Below are positions 1-7,785 of a stretch of DNA of 26,224 bases, one piece after another. A program made the translations under genes and the position numbers. Position 1 is the first letter of the stretch. Every line of letters starts with the position of its first letter. Under the pieces are notes generated by a model, which was given only the letters and a program-made list of their open reading frames with translations, was not told where the DNA came from and made no database searches. Source of the stretch: CAYGWX01 sp964353855 [NCBI: uncultured bacterium] (GTDB lineage: Bacteria; Edwardsbacteria; CAYGWX01); assembly GCA_964353855.1 (NCBI GenBank), contig CAYGWX010000028.1, positions 1 to 26,224 of the forward strand, in the 5' to 3' direction.

Positions 1-243
1 AATCCTCAACTTCCACAACCCTGTTTTAGTCCAGTTTAACGGGGGCCAGTCCGAGAGCCCTCCCTGATATCCACCCCAAAACCATCCCAGCATCGACTCA
101 TCTCATCCACGATTGCCTTAATAAATCCTCTCTTTGCAAACGTCAAGCCCAGCCAGCTTGAGGAAATCATACTAAATAAGGAAGGCCTTTGTCAATACCT
201 TTGAGGCACCACCAAAACAACGTAAAAAGAACCTTGTAACCCC

Positions 244-1314
244 TTAATAAACCTTCCCTTCCTCTTCCCCCGTAAGCACCCTCAAGCCCCCTTCGGCCAG
301 GGCCACCAGCTCATCCTCCCCAGGATACTTATAAACCTTTGCAATAAACTTCACCCGCTCCTCCACCGCCTCGCAGAGCTTCGCCTCGTGGGCCATGCCC
401 CCGGTCAGCAGAATGGCGTCCACCTTTCCGGAGAGGACCGCGGCCATGGCTCCGATCTCCTTGGCGATCTGATAGGCCATAGCCTCGTATACGAGCTTGG
501 CTTTGGCGTCCCCGGCCTCGACCCGCTTCATCACCTCGGGCAATTCCTTGGTGCCCAGGTAGGAGGCCAGGCCGCCCTGGCGGAAGGTCATCTTCTCAAT
601 ATCAGGGTAGGTGTATTGGCCCGAAAAGCACAGCTTGGCGAACTTCAATATCGGCAGGGAGCCGGAACGCTCGGTGGAGAAGGCACCCTCCTCCATGGGG
701 TTGGTCACGTTCACCATCCGGCCGTTCAAGTGGGCCGAAACACTGATCCCGCTACCCAGATGGGCGACGATAAGTCGCAAGTCCTTGTATTTCCTTTCGT
801 TCTCGCGTGCGAAACGCTTGGCCACGGCCTTGGTGTTCAGAGCATGGGAGAGACACTCCCGGTCCAGGCCCTCCAGGCCGGAGAGCCGGGCCACGGGCTC
901 CCATTCGTCCACGCTCACCGGGTCCACGATGAATGCCGGAACATTAAGCTCGGACGCAATCTCATGGGCGATCATCGCCCCGAGATTGGAGGCGTGCTTC
1001 CCACGCCTGGCTTCTTTTAGATCGGAGAGCATTTTTTCATTCACCCGATAAGTTCCGCTCTCCAAGGGGCGGAGAAGCCCGCCCCGACCGACCACGGCGG
1101 AAAGGCGCTGGGGATCGAACCCCTGCTCGCTCAGGGCTTCCAGTACCGCCTGCTTGCGGAGAGTCTTCTGGTCCGCGATGTCCTTGAAAGCGGCCAGGGC
1201 GGCCTCATCGTGCTTGACGTTCTTGGCGAAAAGGGGCTTGTCGTTCTCAAAGACCCCGATCTTGGTGGAAGAGGAGCCGGGGTTCAGGGCCAGAAGGAAG
1301 AACTGTTGAGCCAT
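244..1314 (-). CDS. buk: Butyrate kinase (acetate/butyrate kinase family)
   Basis: This 356-residue protein has the length expected of butyrate kinases. It should interconvert butyryl-phosphate plus ADP with butyrate plus ATP in the cytoplasm; branched-chain acyl kinases of the same family are an alternative. The N-terminus carries the phosphate-binding motif LALNPGSSSTKIGVF. Further in are GRGGLL, an AHLGSGISVSAH adenosine/phosphate segment and the LTGGMAH motif near the C-terminus, all typical of the ASKHA acyl-kinase fold. The frame stays open upstream to an ATG at 1494. I chose the ATG at 1314 because homology begins there, an AAGGAA Shine-Dalgarno lies just before it, and a promoter lies between the two ATGs. 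It is divergent from the hdr operon. No phosphotransbutyrylase is visible beside it, but the window ends 243 bases downstream. Confidence 0.93.
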   Translation of the reverse strand: MAQQFFLLALNPGSSSTKIGVFENDKPLFAKNVKHDEAALAAFKDIADQKTLRKQAVLEALSEQGFDPQRLSAVVGRGGLLRPLESGTYRVNEKMLSDLKEARRGKHASNLGAMIAHEIASELNVPAFIVDPVSVDEWEPVARLSGLEGLDRECLSHALNTKAVAKRFARENERKYKDLRLIVAHLGSGISVSAHLNGRMVNVTNPMEEGAFSTERSGSLPILKFAKLCFSGQYTYPDIEKMTFRQGGLASYLGTKELPEVMKRVEAGDAKAKLVYEAMAYQIAKEIGAMAAVLSGKVDAILLTGGMAHEAKLCEAVEERVKFIAKVYKYPGEDELVALAEGGLRVLTGEEEGKVY

Positions 1315-1362
1315 AATACGGTTCCTTAATAAAAGATGATTTCGGGAAAGATTTCTGGAACC

Positions 1363-1391
1363 ATTGTAACATAAACCGGAAGCCGGGTCAA
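1363..1391 (-). promoter_or_regulatory. Sigma-70-type promoter for butyrate kinase
   Basis: On the minus strand TTGACC (1391-1386) and TACAAT (1368-1363) are separated by exactly 17 bases. Transcription would start near 1356, giving a leader of about 42 bases before the ATG at 1314. This supports that start codon over the upstream ATG. Confidence 0.7.
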
Positions 1392-1553
1392 GGAGGAAAA
1401 AGCCGAGCCTGGGAACAAGAAAGGGGAGTGAAAGAATGAAGACCTTTTCCCCATCCGATCTTACACCCGAATAAACTCCAAAAAGAAGATGCATGAACCC
1501 CAGTTTTTAGAGAATAAGCATATGGGTGTTTTACCCCAACTCGATGGGCTAAA

Positions 1554-1672
1554 TAACCAAGTGATGGCTTAGAAAAGGAGAGGTTAAATAGGTCAATAAT
1601 AACTAAATATAGCGGTTAACAACCCATTAATATATAATAACATAGCACCACTTAATAACCCTGATAGTTAAC
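1554..1672. promoter_or_regulatory. AT-rich upstream region with repeated GGTTA/TAACC half-sites, possible activator sites
   Basis: Upstream of the sigma-54 promoter, the pentamer GGTTA or its complement occurs at 1554-1558, 1582-1586, 1614-1618 and 1656-1660. Two GTTAAC palindromes lie at 1615-1620 and 1667-1672. Sigma-54 promoters need upstream enhancer sites, and this is where they would lie. The GTTG-N7-CAAC dyad found upstream of the second sigma-54 promoter is not present here, so a common activator is not shown. No gene is visible in 1315-1795. Confidence 0.25.
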
Positions 1673-1686
1673 TCCTTACCAATTAA

Positions 1687-1702
1687 TGGCATAAAAAATG
1701 CC
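1687..1702 (+). promoter_or_regulatory. Sigma-54 (RpoN) -24/-12 promoter of the hdr-nuo-mvh operon
   Basis: The sequence TGGCATAAAAAATGCC has the invariant GG and GC elements at the required spacing and matches TGGCAC-N5-TTGCA at most conserved positions. Transcription would start near 1713, about 83 bases before hdrC. A sigma-54 activator gene lies at 15661-17031, apparently in the same operon. Confidence 0.75.
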
Positions 1703-1720
1703 TATATAAGTATGGAATTC

Positions 1721-1752
1721 AATGTGAAATAATTCACCGGGCATTTCACATT
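1721..1752. repeat. Perfect 10-bp inverted repeat in the hdrC leader
   Basis: AATGTGAAAT (1721-1730) and ATTTCACATT (1743-1752) are perfect inverted copies around a 12-base spacer. A competing shorter dyad, GTGAA-ATAA-TTCAC, overlaps the left arm. The element lies between the predicted transcription start and the hdrC start codon. It could be a repressor operator or an mRNA stem-loop with two alternative folds. Confidence 0.6.
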
Positions 1753-1795
1753 CTCCGAATACAACACGGAATAGTCTAACCAATCAGGAGGAAAG

Positions 1796-2422
1796 ATGCC
1801 TGCAGCGACCGCTCCAAGAAGCATGGAGGAGCTCCACAAAATCTTCCTGGAGGACGTCTACAAGATTCCGGAGGGGGAGAACATCAAGCAGTGCATCCAG
1901 TGCGGAACCTGCTCGGGCTCCTGCCCGACCAGCTACGCCATGGACTTCACCCCGCGGGAGATCATCGCCGCCTTCCGGGCCGGGATGCTGGAACGCGTGC
2001 TCAAGTCCAACACGGTCTGGATGTGCGCCTCGTGCTACTACTGCACCGTGCGCTGTCCGGCCGGGATCAAGCTCACCGACATCATGTACGAGCTGAAGCG
2101 CCTGGGCATCGAGTACGGCCTGTACCCCAAGGGGACCACGGCCCCGGTCCTGTCCAAGACCTTCGTCAAGATGGTGGACAAGTACGGCCGGAGCCCGGAG
2201 ATGGAGCTCCTCTCGCGCTACCTCCTGACCACCAACCCGCTGGGAATGGTCGCCATGGCCCCGATGGGCGCCAAGCTGTTCTTCAAGGGCCGGCTGGGGA
2301 TCTTCCCGAAACGGATCAAGGGGCAGAAGGAGATCGCGAAGATCCTGAAGTCAGCCCTGGCCGAGACGGAGAAGGCCGTTGAGGCCAAGCCCGAATCGCC
2401 CAAGGAGGGAGGGCATTCATGA
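1796..2422 (+). CDS. hdrC: HdrC-like iron-sulfur subunit of heterodisulfide reductase
   Basis: A 208-residue soluble protein and the first gene of the operon. It carries two [4Fe-4S] motifs in the HdrC arrangement: C33-x2-C36-x2-C39-x3-C43-P and C77-x2-C80-x2-C83-x3-C87-P. In Hdr complexes HdrC passes electrons between the FAD subunit HdrA and the catalytic HdrB. There is no transmembrane segment, so this is the soluble HdrC type rather than a DsrM/HdrE-linked one. A strong AGGAGG lies 4 bases before the ATG. The stop codon overlaps the hdrB start (ATGA), indicating translational coupling. The Lys/Glu/Pro-rich tail after residue 185 is probably disordered. Confidence 0.93.
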   Translation: MPAATAPRSMEELHKIFLEDVYKIPEGENIKQCIQCGTCSGSCPTSYAMDFTPREIIAAFRAGMLERVLKSNTVWMCASCYYCTVRCPAGIKLTDIMYELKRLGIEYGLYPKGTTAPVLSKTFVKMVDKYGRSPEMELLSRYLLTTNPLGMVAMAPMGAKLFFKGRLGIFPKRIKGQKEIAKILKSALAETEKAVEAKPESPKEGGHS

Positions 2423-3309
2423 AGCAATACCTCTACTATCCCGGCTGCTCTCTGGAGAAGACGAACTTCTCCTTCGACCACTCCTCCCGGGAGGTGGCCA
2501 AAGGGCTGGGATTCGAGCTCAAGGAGATCGAGGACTGGAACTGCTGCGGGTCCACCTCCTACATGGCGGTCCGCGAGCTCCGCTCCTTCGCCATCTCGGC
2601 CCGCAACCTGGCCATCGCAGAGCGAATGGGCAAGGGAGACCTGGTCACGGTGTGCACGGCCTGCTACACGGTCCTGGCTAAGACCCACACCTACCTGAAG
2701 GAAAACGCCGAGCTCCGCGAGAAGGTCAACCACGCCCTGGCCGCGGCGGACATGAAATACTCCGGGGGCATCAAGGTCCGCCATCTGCTGGACGTCATCG
2801 TGAACGACATCGGTCTGGAGGCCGTGAAGGGCAAGGTGACGAAACCCCTGGCGGGCCTCAAGGTGGCCTGCTACTACGGCTGCCAGCTCTCCCGGCCCCA
2901 CGGGACCTTCGACGATCCGGAGTTCCCGGTGACCATGGACCACCTGGCCAAGGCCCTGGGCGCGACCCCGGTGGATTTCCCCCTGAAGGCCAAGTGCTGC
3001 GGAGGGATGATGATGACCACGGTCGCGGACGTCGGCCTCAAACTTACCAAGGACCTCCTGTACTGCGCCAAGGAGGCCGGGGCCGACTTGGTGATCACAT
3101 GCTGCCCGCTGTGTCAGGTTAACCTGGAGTCCTATCAAGGCAAGATCAAGAAGACCTTCGGGACCGACCCGGCCCTGCCCGCCATCTATTTCACTCAGCT
3201 GATGGGCGTGGCCCTGGGGTTGCCGGAGAAGAACCTGGGGCTGGGCTCGGAGCTGGTGGATCCCCGGCCGGCCCTCGCCAAGTATCTGGGGAACGGAGGC
3301 GGACGATGA
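2419..3309 (+). CDS. hdrB: HdrB-like catalytic subunit of heterodisulfide reductase
   Basis: A 296-residue protein with two CCG domains. The first has C10, the C42-C43-Gly pair, C79 and C82. The second has the C193-C194-Gly pair followed by C229 and C232, plus upstream cysteines near 154 and 158. This CX31-39-CCX35-36-CXXC pattern holds the two non-cubane [4Fe-4S] clusters that cleave disulfides in HdrB. In bacteria without methanogenic coenzymes the physiological disulfide or other acceptor is unknown. The gene overlaps hdrC upstream and the hdrA N-half downstream by 4 bases each, so the three products are probably made in fixed ratio. The length is normal for HdrB. Confidence 0.93.
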   Translation: MKQYLYYPGCSLEKTNFSFDHSSREVAKGLGFELKEIEDWNCCGSTSYMAVRELRSFAISARNLAIAERMGKGDLVTVCTACYTVLAKTHTYLKENAELREKVNHALAAADMKYSGGIKVRHLLDVIVNDIGLEAVKGKVTKPLAGLKVACYYGCQLSRPHGTFDDPEFPVTMDHLAKALGATPVDFPLKAKCCGGMMMTTVADVGLKLTKDLLYCAKEAGADLVITCCPLCQVNLESYQGKIKKTFGTDPALPAIYFTQLMGVALGLPEKNLGLGSELVDPRPALAKYLGNGGGR

Positions 3310-4145
3310 GCGAGACCCAAGAGAAAATCGGGGTTTACGTCTGCGACTGCGGGGCCAACATCTCGCATACCGTGGATGTGCCCGAGGTCGTGAAATTCGC
3401 GGAGAAGCTTCCCGGGGTCACCGTGGCGCGGGAGTACAAGTTCATGTGCTCGGACCCGGGGCAGGAGCTGATCAAGAAGGACATCAAGGACCTCGGCCTG
3501 ACCCGCGTGGTCGTGGCCTCCTGCTCCCCCCTGATGCACGAGCCCACCTTCCGGCGGGCCTGCGAGGACGCCGGCCTGAACCAGTTCCTGTTCCAGATGG
3601 CCAACATCCGGGAGCACTGCTCCTGGGTGACCGAGGACCGCAAGCAGGCCACCCAGAAGGCCAAGGTCCTGGTCGCCGCGGCGGTGAACCGGGTGTCGAA
3701 GCACGAGTCCCTGGAGGTGAAGAGCGTGGCCGTGAACCCCAACGCAATGGTCATCGGGGGAGGGATCGCCGGGATCGAGGCCTCCCTGCAGATCGCCGCG
3801 GCCGGGAGGCAGGTCTTCCTGGTGGAGAAGGAGCCTTCCATCGGAGGGCACATGGCGCAGTTCGACAAGACCTTTCCGACCCTGGACTGCGCGGCCTGCA
3901 TCCTGACCCCCAAGATGGTCAACGTCGGCCAGCACAAGAAGATCCGGATGATGACCTACTCCGAGGTCCAGGAGGTCTCCGGGTTCGTGGGGAACTTCAA
4001 GGTCAAGGTCCGGAAGAAGGCCCGCTACGTGGACCTGGACAAGTGCACGGGATGCGGGATCTGCTGGAACAACTGCCCGGCCACGATCAGCCCGGAGAAA
4101 CGGGTGATCACGATGGCCGGGAAGGTCTTCAAGCGCGTGGAATAG
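3306..4145 (+). CDS. hdrA: HdrA N-terminal half (split HdrA), FAD-binding
   Basis: At 279 residues this is well under half the length of full HdrA (about 650 or more). It has the HdrA N-terminal domain (CDCG near residue 14, the SCSPLMHEPTFR segment), then a Rossmann FAD motif GGGIAG at 151-156. The HdrA signature PTLDCAACILTPKM follows, then one [4Fe-4S] motif C247-x2-C250-x2-C253-x3-C257. It ends about 20 residues later at a clean stop. The rest of HdrA is not lost: it is encoded at 7786-9561 behind a NuoG-type domain. The break lies in the ferredoxin domain that interrupts the thioredoxin-reductase-like FAD domain of HdrA. The two products must presumably assemble to complete the flavin site. 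Confidence 0.9.
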   Translation: MSETQEKIGVYVCDCGANISHTVDVPEVVKFAEKLPGVTVAREYKFMCSDPGQELIKKDIKDLGLTRVVVASCSPLMHEPTFRRACEDAGLNQFLFQMANIREHCSWVTEDRKQATQKAKVLVAAAVNRVSKHESLEVKSVAVNPNAMVIGGGIAGIEASLQIAAAGRQVFLVEKEPSIGGHMAQFDKTFPTLDCAACILTPKMVNVGQHKKIRMMTYSEVQEVSGFVGNFKVKVRKKARYVDLDKCTGCGICWNNCPATISPEKRVITMAGKVFKRVE

Positions 4146-4154
4146 GGAGAGACG

Positions 4155-4631
4155 ATGGCAACCACGGAACTCGACTTGAGCCGGGTGGACGGCCTGATCG
4201 CGGGCTACCGCACCCACAAGGAGCAGATCATCGGCCTGCTCCAGGACATCCAGGCGGAGTACAACTACCTGCCCCGCCCGGCCCTGGAGAAGGTCTCCAA
4301 GCAGCTGGAGGTCCCGCTGGCCCAGCTCTACGGCATCGCCACCTTCTACAAGGCCTTCAGCCTGAAGCCCCGGGGGAAGCACTGCCTCTCGGTGTGCCTG
4401 GGCACGGCCTGCCACGTGCGGGGCGGGGCGCGGATCCTGGAGCGGCTGGAGAAGGACCTGAGCGTTCACCCGGGGGAGACCACCACGGACAACCTCTTCA
4501 CCCTGATCACGGTGAACTGCGTGGGGGCCTGCGCCCTGGGACCGGTGGTCGTGGTGAACAAGGACTATCACGGCCACATGAACTCCAGCAAGGTGCCGGC
4601 GGTGGTGGCCCAGTACAGGGGAGGGAAGTGA
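4155..4631 (+). CDS. nuoE: NuoE-like [2Fe-2S] subunit
   Basis: A 158-residue thioredoxin-fold ferredoxin of the NuoE / HydC / HndA family. The four ligands are C81-x4-C86 and C122-x3-C126, with the expected 35 residues between pairs. In complex I-like and bifurcating enzymes this subunit pairs with the FMN subunit NuoF, which follows 1 base after the stop codon. It lies between the two pieces of HdrA, which argues that the NAD(H) module belongs to the same complex. A GGGAGAG Shine-Dalgarno precedes the ATG. Confidence 0.94.
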   Translation: MATTELDLSRVDGLIAGYRTHKEQIIGLLQDIQAEYNYLPRPALEKVSKQLEVPLAQLYGIATFYKAFSLKPRGKHCLSVCLGTACHVRGGARILERLEKDLSVHPGETTTDNLFTLITVNCVGACALGPVVVVNKDYHGHMNSSKVPAVVAQYRGGK

Positions 4632-4632
4632 G

Positions 4633-7600
4633 ATGATGAGACTCGCCAAAGCCGACGACCTGGTGAAGGCCCGCCAGGAGATTTTGTCCAAGCGGGACCC
4701 CAACCGGACCCTCGTGACCCTGTGCGCCGGGACGGGATGCCGGGCCTGCGGCTGCGAGAAGGTCGCCGAGGCCTTCAAGAAGGAGATCCAGGCCAAGGGC
4801 CTGAGCCAGAAAGTGGAATTGAAGCTCACCGGCTGTCACGGATTCTGCGAGCGGGGGCCCCTGGTCGTGATCTGGCCCCAGGGGATCTTCTACCAGCAGA
4901 GCACCCCGGCGGACGTCCCGGAGATCGTGGCCGAGACCCTCCTCAGGGGCAAGGTGGTGGAGCGCCTGACCTACCAGGATCCGGTGACCGACGACCGCAT
5001 CCCCAAGGAGGAGAACGTTCCGTTCTACGCCAAGCAGATGCGCACCATCTTCGGGAACAACGGGAAACTGGATCCCTTCTCGATCGAGGACTATGTGGCC
5101 CTGGGGGGTTACACGGCCCTGGCCAAGGCCCTGTTCAGCATGGAGCCCGAGGAGGTCATCGACGCGGTCAAGAAGTCGGGCCTGCGGGGCCGGGGGGGCG
5201 GAGGGTTCCCGGCCGGGATCAAGTGGGAAACCTGCCGAAAGGCCGGCGGGGAGCCGCGGTACGTGATCTGCAACGCCGACGAGGGAGACCCCGGGGCCTT
5301 CATGGACCGGAGCCTCCTGGAAGGCAACCCCCACAGCGTCCTGGAGGGGATGGTCATCGGATCCTACGCCATCGGCTCGCAAGAGGGCTTCATCTACGTG
5401 CGGAACGAGTATCCCCTGGCCGTGCAGACCCTGAAGAAGGCGATCTCCGAGATGGAGGCCTGGGGCCTCCTGGGGGACAGCATCATGGGCTCCGGCCACC
5501 ATTTTACGATCAAGATCAACCGCGGGGGCGGGGCCTTCGTCTGCGGAGAATCCACGGCCCTGATGGCCTCCCTGGAGGGCCGGGTGGGAGAGCCCCGGGC
5601 GAAGTATATCCACACCGTAGAACACGGGCTGTGGGACAAGCCCTCCAATCTGAACAACGTGGAGACCTGGGCCAACGTGCCCCTGATCATCAACCAGGGG
5701 TGGGAGGCCTATGCCAAGGTCGGGACCCGTAAGACCGGGGAGGTCAACCCCTGGGGCGGGTCCACCGGCACCAAGATATTCTCGCTGGTCGGAAAGATCA
5801 ACAACACCGGCCTGATCGAGGTGCCCATGGGGATCACCCTCCGGGAGATCATTTACGGGATCGGCGGGGGCATCCCGAAGGGGAGGCGGTTCAAGGCCGT
5901 CCAGACCGGAGGGCCCTCGGGAGGCTGTCTGCCGGACCGGCTCCTGGACCTGCCGGTGGATTTCGATCGCCTGACCGAGGTCGGGTCGATGATGGGCTCG
6001 GGCGGGATGATCGTAATGGATGAGAATTCCTGCATGGTGGACGTGGCCCGCTACTTCGTGGACTTCCTCAAAGAGGAGTCCTGCGGGAAGTGCGTTCCCT
6101 GCCGGGAAGGCCTGCGGACGATGTCCCAGGTCCTCACCCGGATCACCAAGGGAGAGGGGAAAGAGGGGGACATCGGACTTTTGGAGGAGATCGCCCAGGT
6201 CATGGCGGATTCCGCCCTGTGCGCCCTGGGGACCTCGGCCCCCAACCCCGTGCTCTCCACGATCAAATACTTCCGCGAGGAATACGAGGCTCACATCAAG
6301 GACAAGGTCTGCCCGGCGGCGGTCTGCCGGAACCTGACCCCCTGTCCCTGCCGCCACGCCTGCCTCCTGGACATCGATGTGCCCGGCTACGTGGGCTACA
6401 TCGCCCGGGGGGAGTTCGACAAGGCAGCGGCGATCATCCGCGAGGAGCTGCCCTTCCCGGGGATTTGCGGGAGGGTATGTCACCATCCCTGCGAGATCAA
6501 GTGCCGCACGGGAGAGACCGGGGACCCGGTGGCCATCCGCTCGCTCAAACGCTTCGCCGCGGACTACGAGGTGGCCAAGAACATCAAGCCGGCCTTCAAG
6601 AAGGGCTTGCCGAAGTCCGAAAAAGTGGCCGTCATCGGGGCCGGCCCGGCAGGATTGACCGCGGCTTATTACCTGGCCCTGGAGGGCTATCCCGTTACGG
6701 TATTCGAGTCCCTGCCCGTGGCCGGAGGGATGCTGGCCGTCGGAATCCCGGACTACCGCCTGCCCCAGAAGATCCTGCAGCAGGAGATCGAGGTCATCAA
6801 ATCCGCCGGTGTGGAAGTCAAAAACGGGGTGACGGTAGGCAAGGACCTCAGTTTCGGGGATCTGACCAAGCAGGGCTACAAGGCCATCTTCGTCTCCACG
6901 GGTTCCCACAAGCCGATGAAGCTCGGGATCCCCGGAGAAGAGGCCCAGGGGGTGATGACGCCCATCGCCCTGCTCAAGCCCGTGAACCTCGGCGAAAAAG
7001 TCAAGGTGGGAAGCAAGGTCGCGGTCATCGGCGGTGGGAACACGGCCATGGACTGCGCCCGCACGGCTTTCCGGGTGGGAGCGAAGGAAGTCACCATCGT
7101 GTACCGCCGGACCCGCGCCGAGATGCCCGCCCAGGCCGACGAGATCGAGGCAGCCTTGGCCGAGGGGATCAAGATCGAATACCTGGCCGCCCCCACCAAA
7201 GTCCTGGCCAAGGACGGGAGAGTGGTCGGTTTGGAGTGTCGGCGGATGCGCCTGGAGGGCTTCGATTCCACCGGACGGAAGCGACCGGTCCCGATCCCGG
7301 GTTCGGAGTTCACCCTCCCGGTGGAAACGATCATCCCGGCAGTGAGCTGGGAGCCCGACCTATCCTTCCTTCCTGCTGGAGACGGGTTCCAGGTGACCAA
7401 GGTCACCACCCTCGCGGTGGACCCGGAGACCCTGCAGACCAGCCATGCTGGAGTCTTCGCCGGAGGAGACGCCGTAGCAGGCCCGGGCACGGTCATGGAG
7501 GCCATCGCCATGGGCAAGCTGGCCGCGCGCTCGATCGGTTACTTTCTGCGCGGTGAGACCATGTCCAAAGAGAGAGCTCCCAAGGCTTGGTCCCAGGTCC

Positions 7601-7770
7601 CGGCCGTGGAGCTCTCTGAGGAGGAGATCGAGAAGATGAAACGTCCGGCCATGCCGGTCCTCTCCCCGGACAAGCGCCGGGGGAACTTCCAGGAAGTGGA
7701 TCTGGGATTTCCCACCGAGATGGCCGTGGCCGAAGCCAAACGCTGCCTGCGCTGCGACCTGGTGAAATAG
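4633..7770 (+). CDS. nuoF: NuoF-GltD fusion: FMN/NADH subunit joined to a GltD/NfnB-like FAD-NAD(P)H subunit
   Basis: A 1045-residue fusion. Residues 1-115 are a thioredoxin-like [2Fe-2S] domain (C31, C36, C68, C72), as in HydB/HndC. Residues about 140-550 are NuoF: the NADH/FMN loop GRGGGGFPAG near 187-196, CNADEGDPGAF near 213, and [4Fe-4S] CGKCVPC from C484 with its fourth Cys near 530. From about 560 the chain continues into a GltD-type unit. This has a Cys-rich ferredoxin part (C560, C565, C571, C573, C577, then CGRVCHHPCEIKC), FAD motif GAGPAG at 669-674, and a second dinucleotide motif GGGNTA at 800-805. Two pyridine-nucleotide sites thus sit on one chain, possibly NADH at the FMN part and NADPH or NADH at the GltD part. 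An ATG at 4636 is an equally possible start. Confidence 0.92.
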   Translation: MMRLAKADDLVKARQEILSKRDPNRTLVTLCAGTGCRACGCEKVAEAFKKEIQAKGLSQKVELKLTGCHGFCERGPLVVIWPQGIFYQQSTPADVPEIVAETLLRGKVVERLTYQDPVTDDRIPKEENVPFYAKQMRTIFGNNGKLDPFSIEDYVALGGYTALAKALFSMEPEEVIDAVKKSGLRGRGGGGFPAGIKWETCRKAGGEPRYVICNADEGDPGAFMDRSLLEGNPHSVLEGMVIGSYAIGSQEGFIYVRNEYPLAVQTLKKAISEMEAWGLLGDSIMGSGHHFTIKINRGGGAFVCGESTALMASLEGRVGEPRAKYIHTVEHGLWDKPSNLNNVETWANVPLIINQGWEAYAKVGTRKTGEVNPWGGSTGTKIFSLVGKINNTGLIEVPMGITLREIIYGIGGGIPKGRRFKAVQTGGPSGGCLPDRLLDLPVDFDRLTEVGSMMGSGGMIVMDENSCMVDVARYFVDFLKEESCGKCVPCREGLRTMSQVLTRITKGEGKEGDIGLLEEIAQVMADSALCALGTSAPNPVLSTIKYFREEYEAHIKDKVCPAAVCRNLTPCPCRHACLLDIDVPGYVGYIARGEFDKAAAIIREELPFPGICGRVCHHPCEIKCRTGETGDPVAIRSLKRFAADYEVAKNIKPAFKKGLPKSEKVAVIGAGPAGLTAAYYLALEGYPVTVFESLPVAGGMLAVGIPDYRLPQKILQQEIEVIKSAGVEVKNGVTVGKDLSFGDLTKQGYKAIFVSTGSHKPMKLGIPGEEAQGVMTPIALLKPVNLGEKVKVGSKVAVIGGGNTAMDCARTAFRVGAKEVTIVYRRTRAEMPAQADEIEAALAEGIKIEYLAAPTKVLAKDGRVVGLECRRMRLEGFDSTGRKRPVPIPGSEFTLPVETIIPAVSWEPDLSFLPAGDGFQVTKVTTLAVDPETLQTSHAGVFAGGDAVAGPGTVMEAIAMGKLAARSIGYFLRGETMSKERAPKAWSQVPAVELSEEEIEKMKRPAMPVLSPDKRRGNFQEVDLGFPTEMAVAEAKRCLRCDLVK

Positions 7771-7785
7771 AAGGAGACGCCTCTG

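Noticed and set aside
135-150. Possible minus-strand sigma-54 promoter (GGGCTTGACGTTTGCA) near the left edge
   Set aside because: GG and GC spacing fits, but several conserved positions differ, and I see no supported gene to its left before the window ends. The rest of 1-243 shows no gene or clear terminator.
1315-1494. Longer butyrate kinase starting at the ATG at 1494
   Set aside because: The additional 60 residues have no kinase similarity, and a sigma-70 promoter plus Shine-Dalgarno lie downstream of that ATG.
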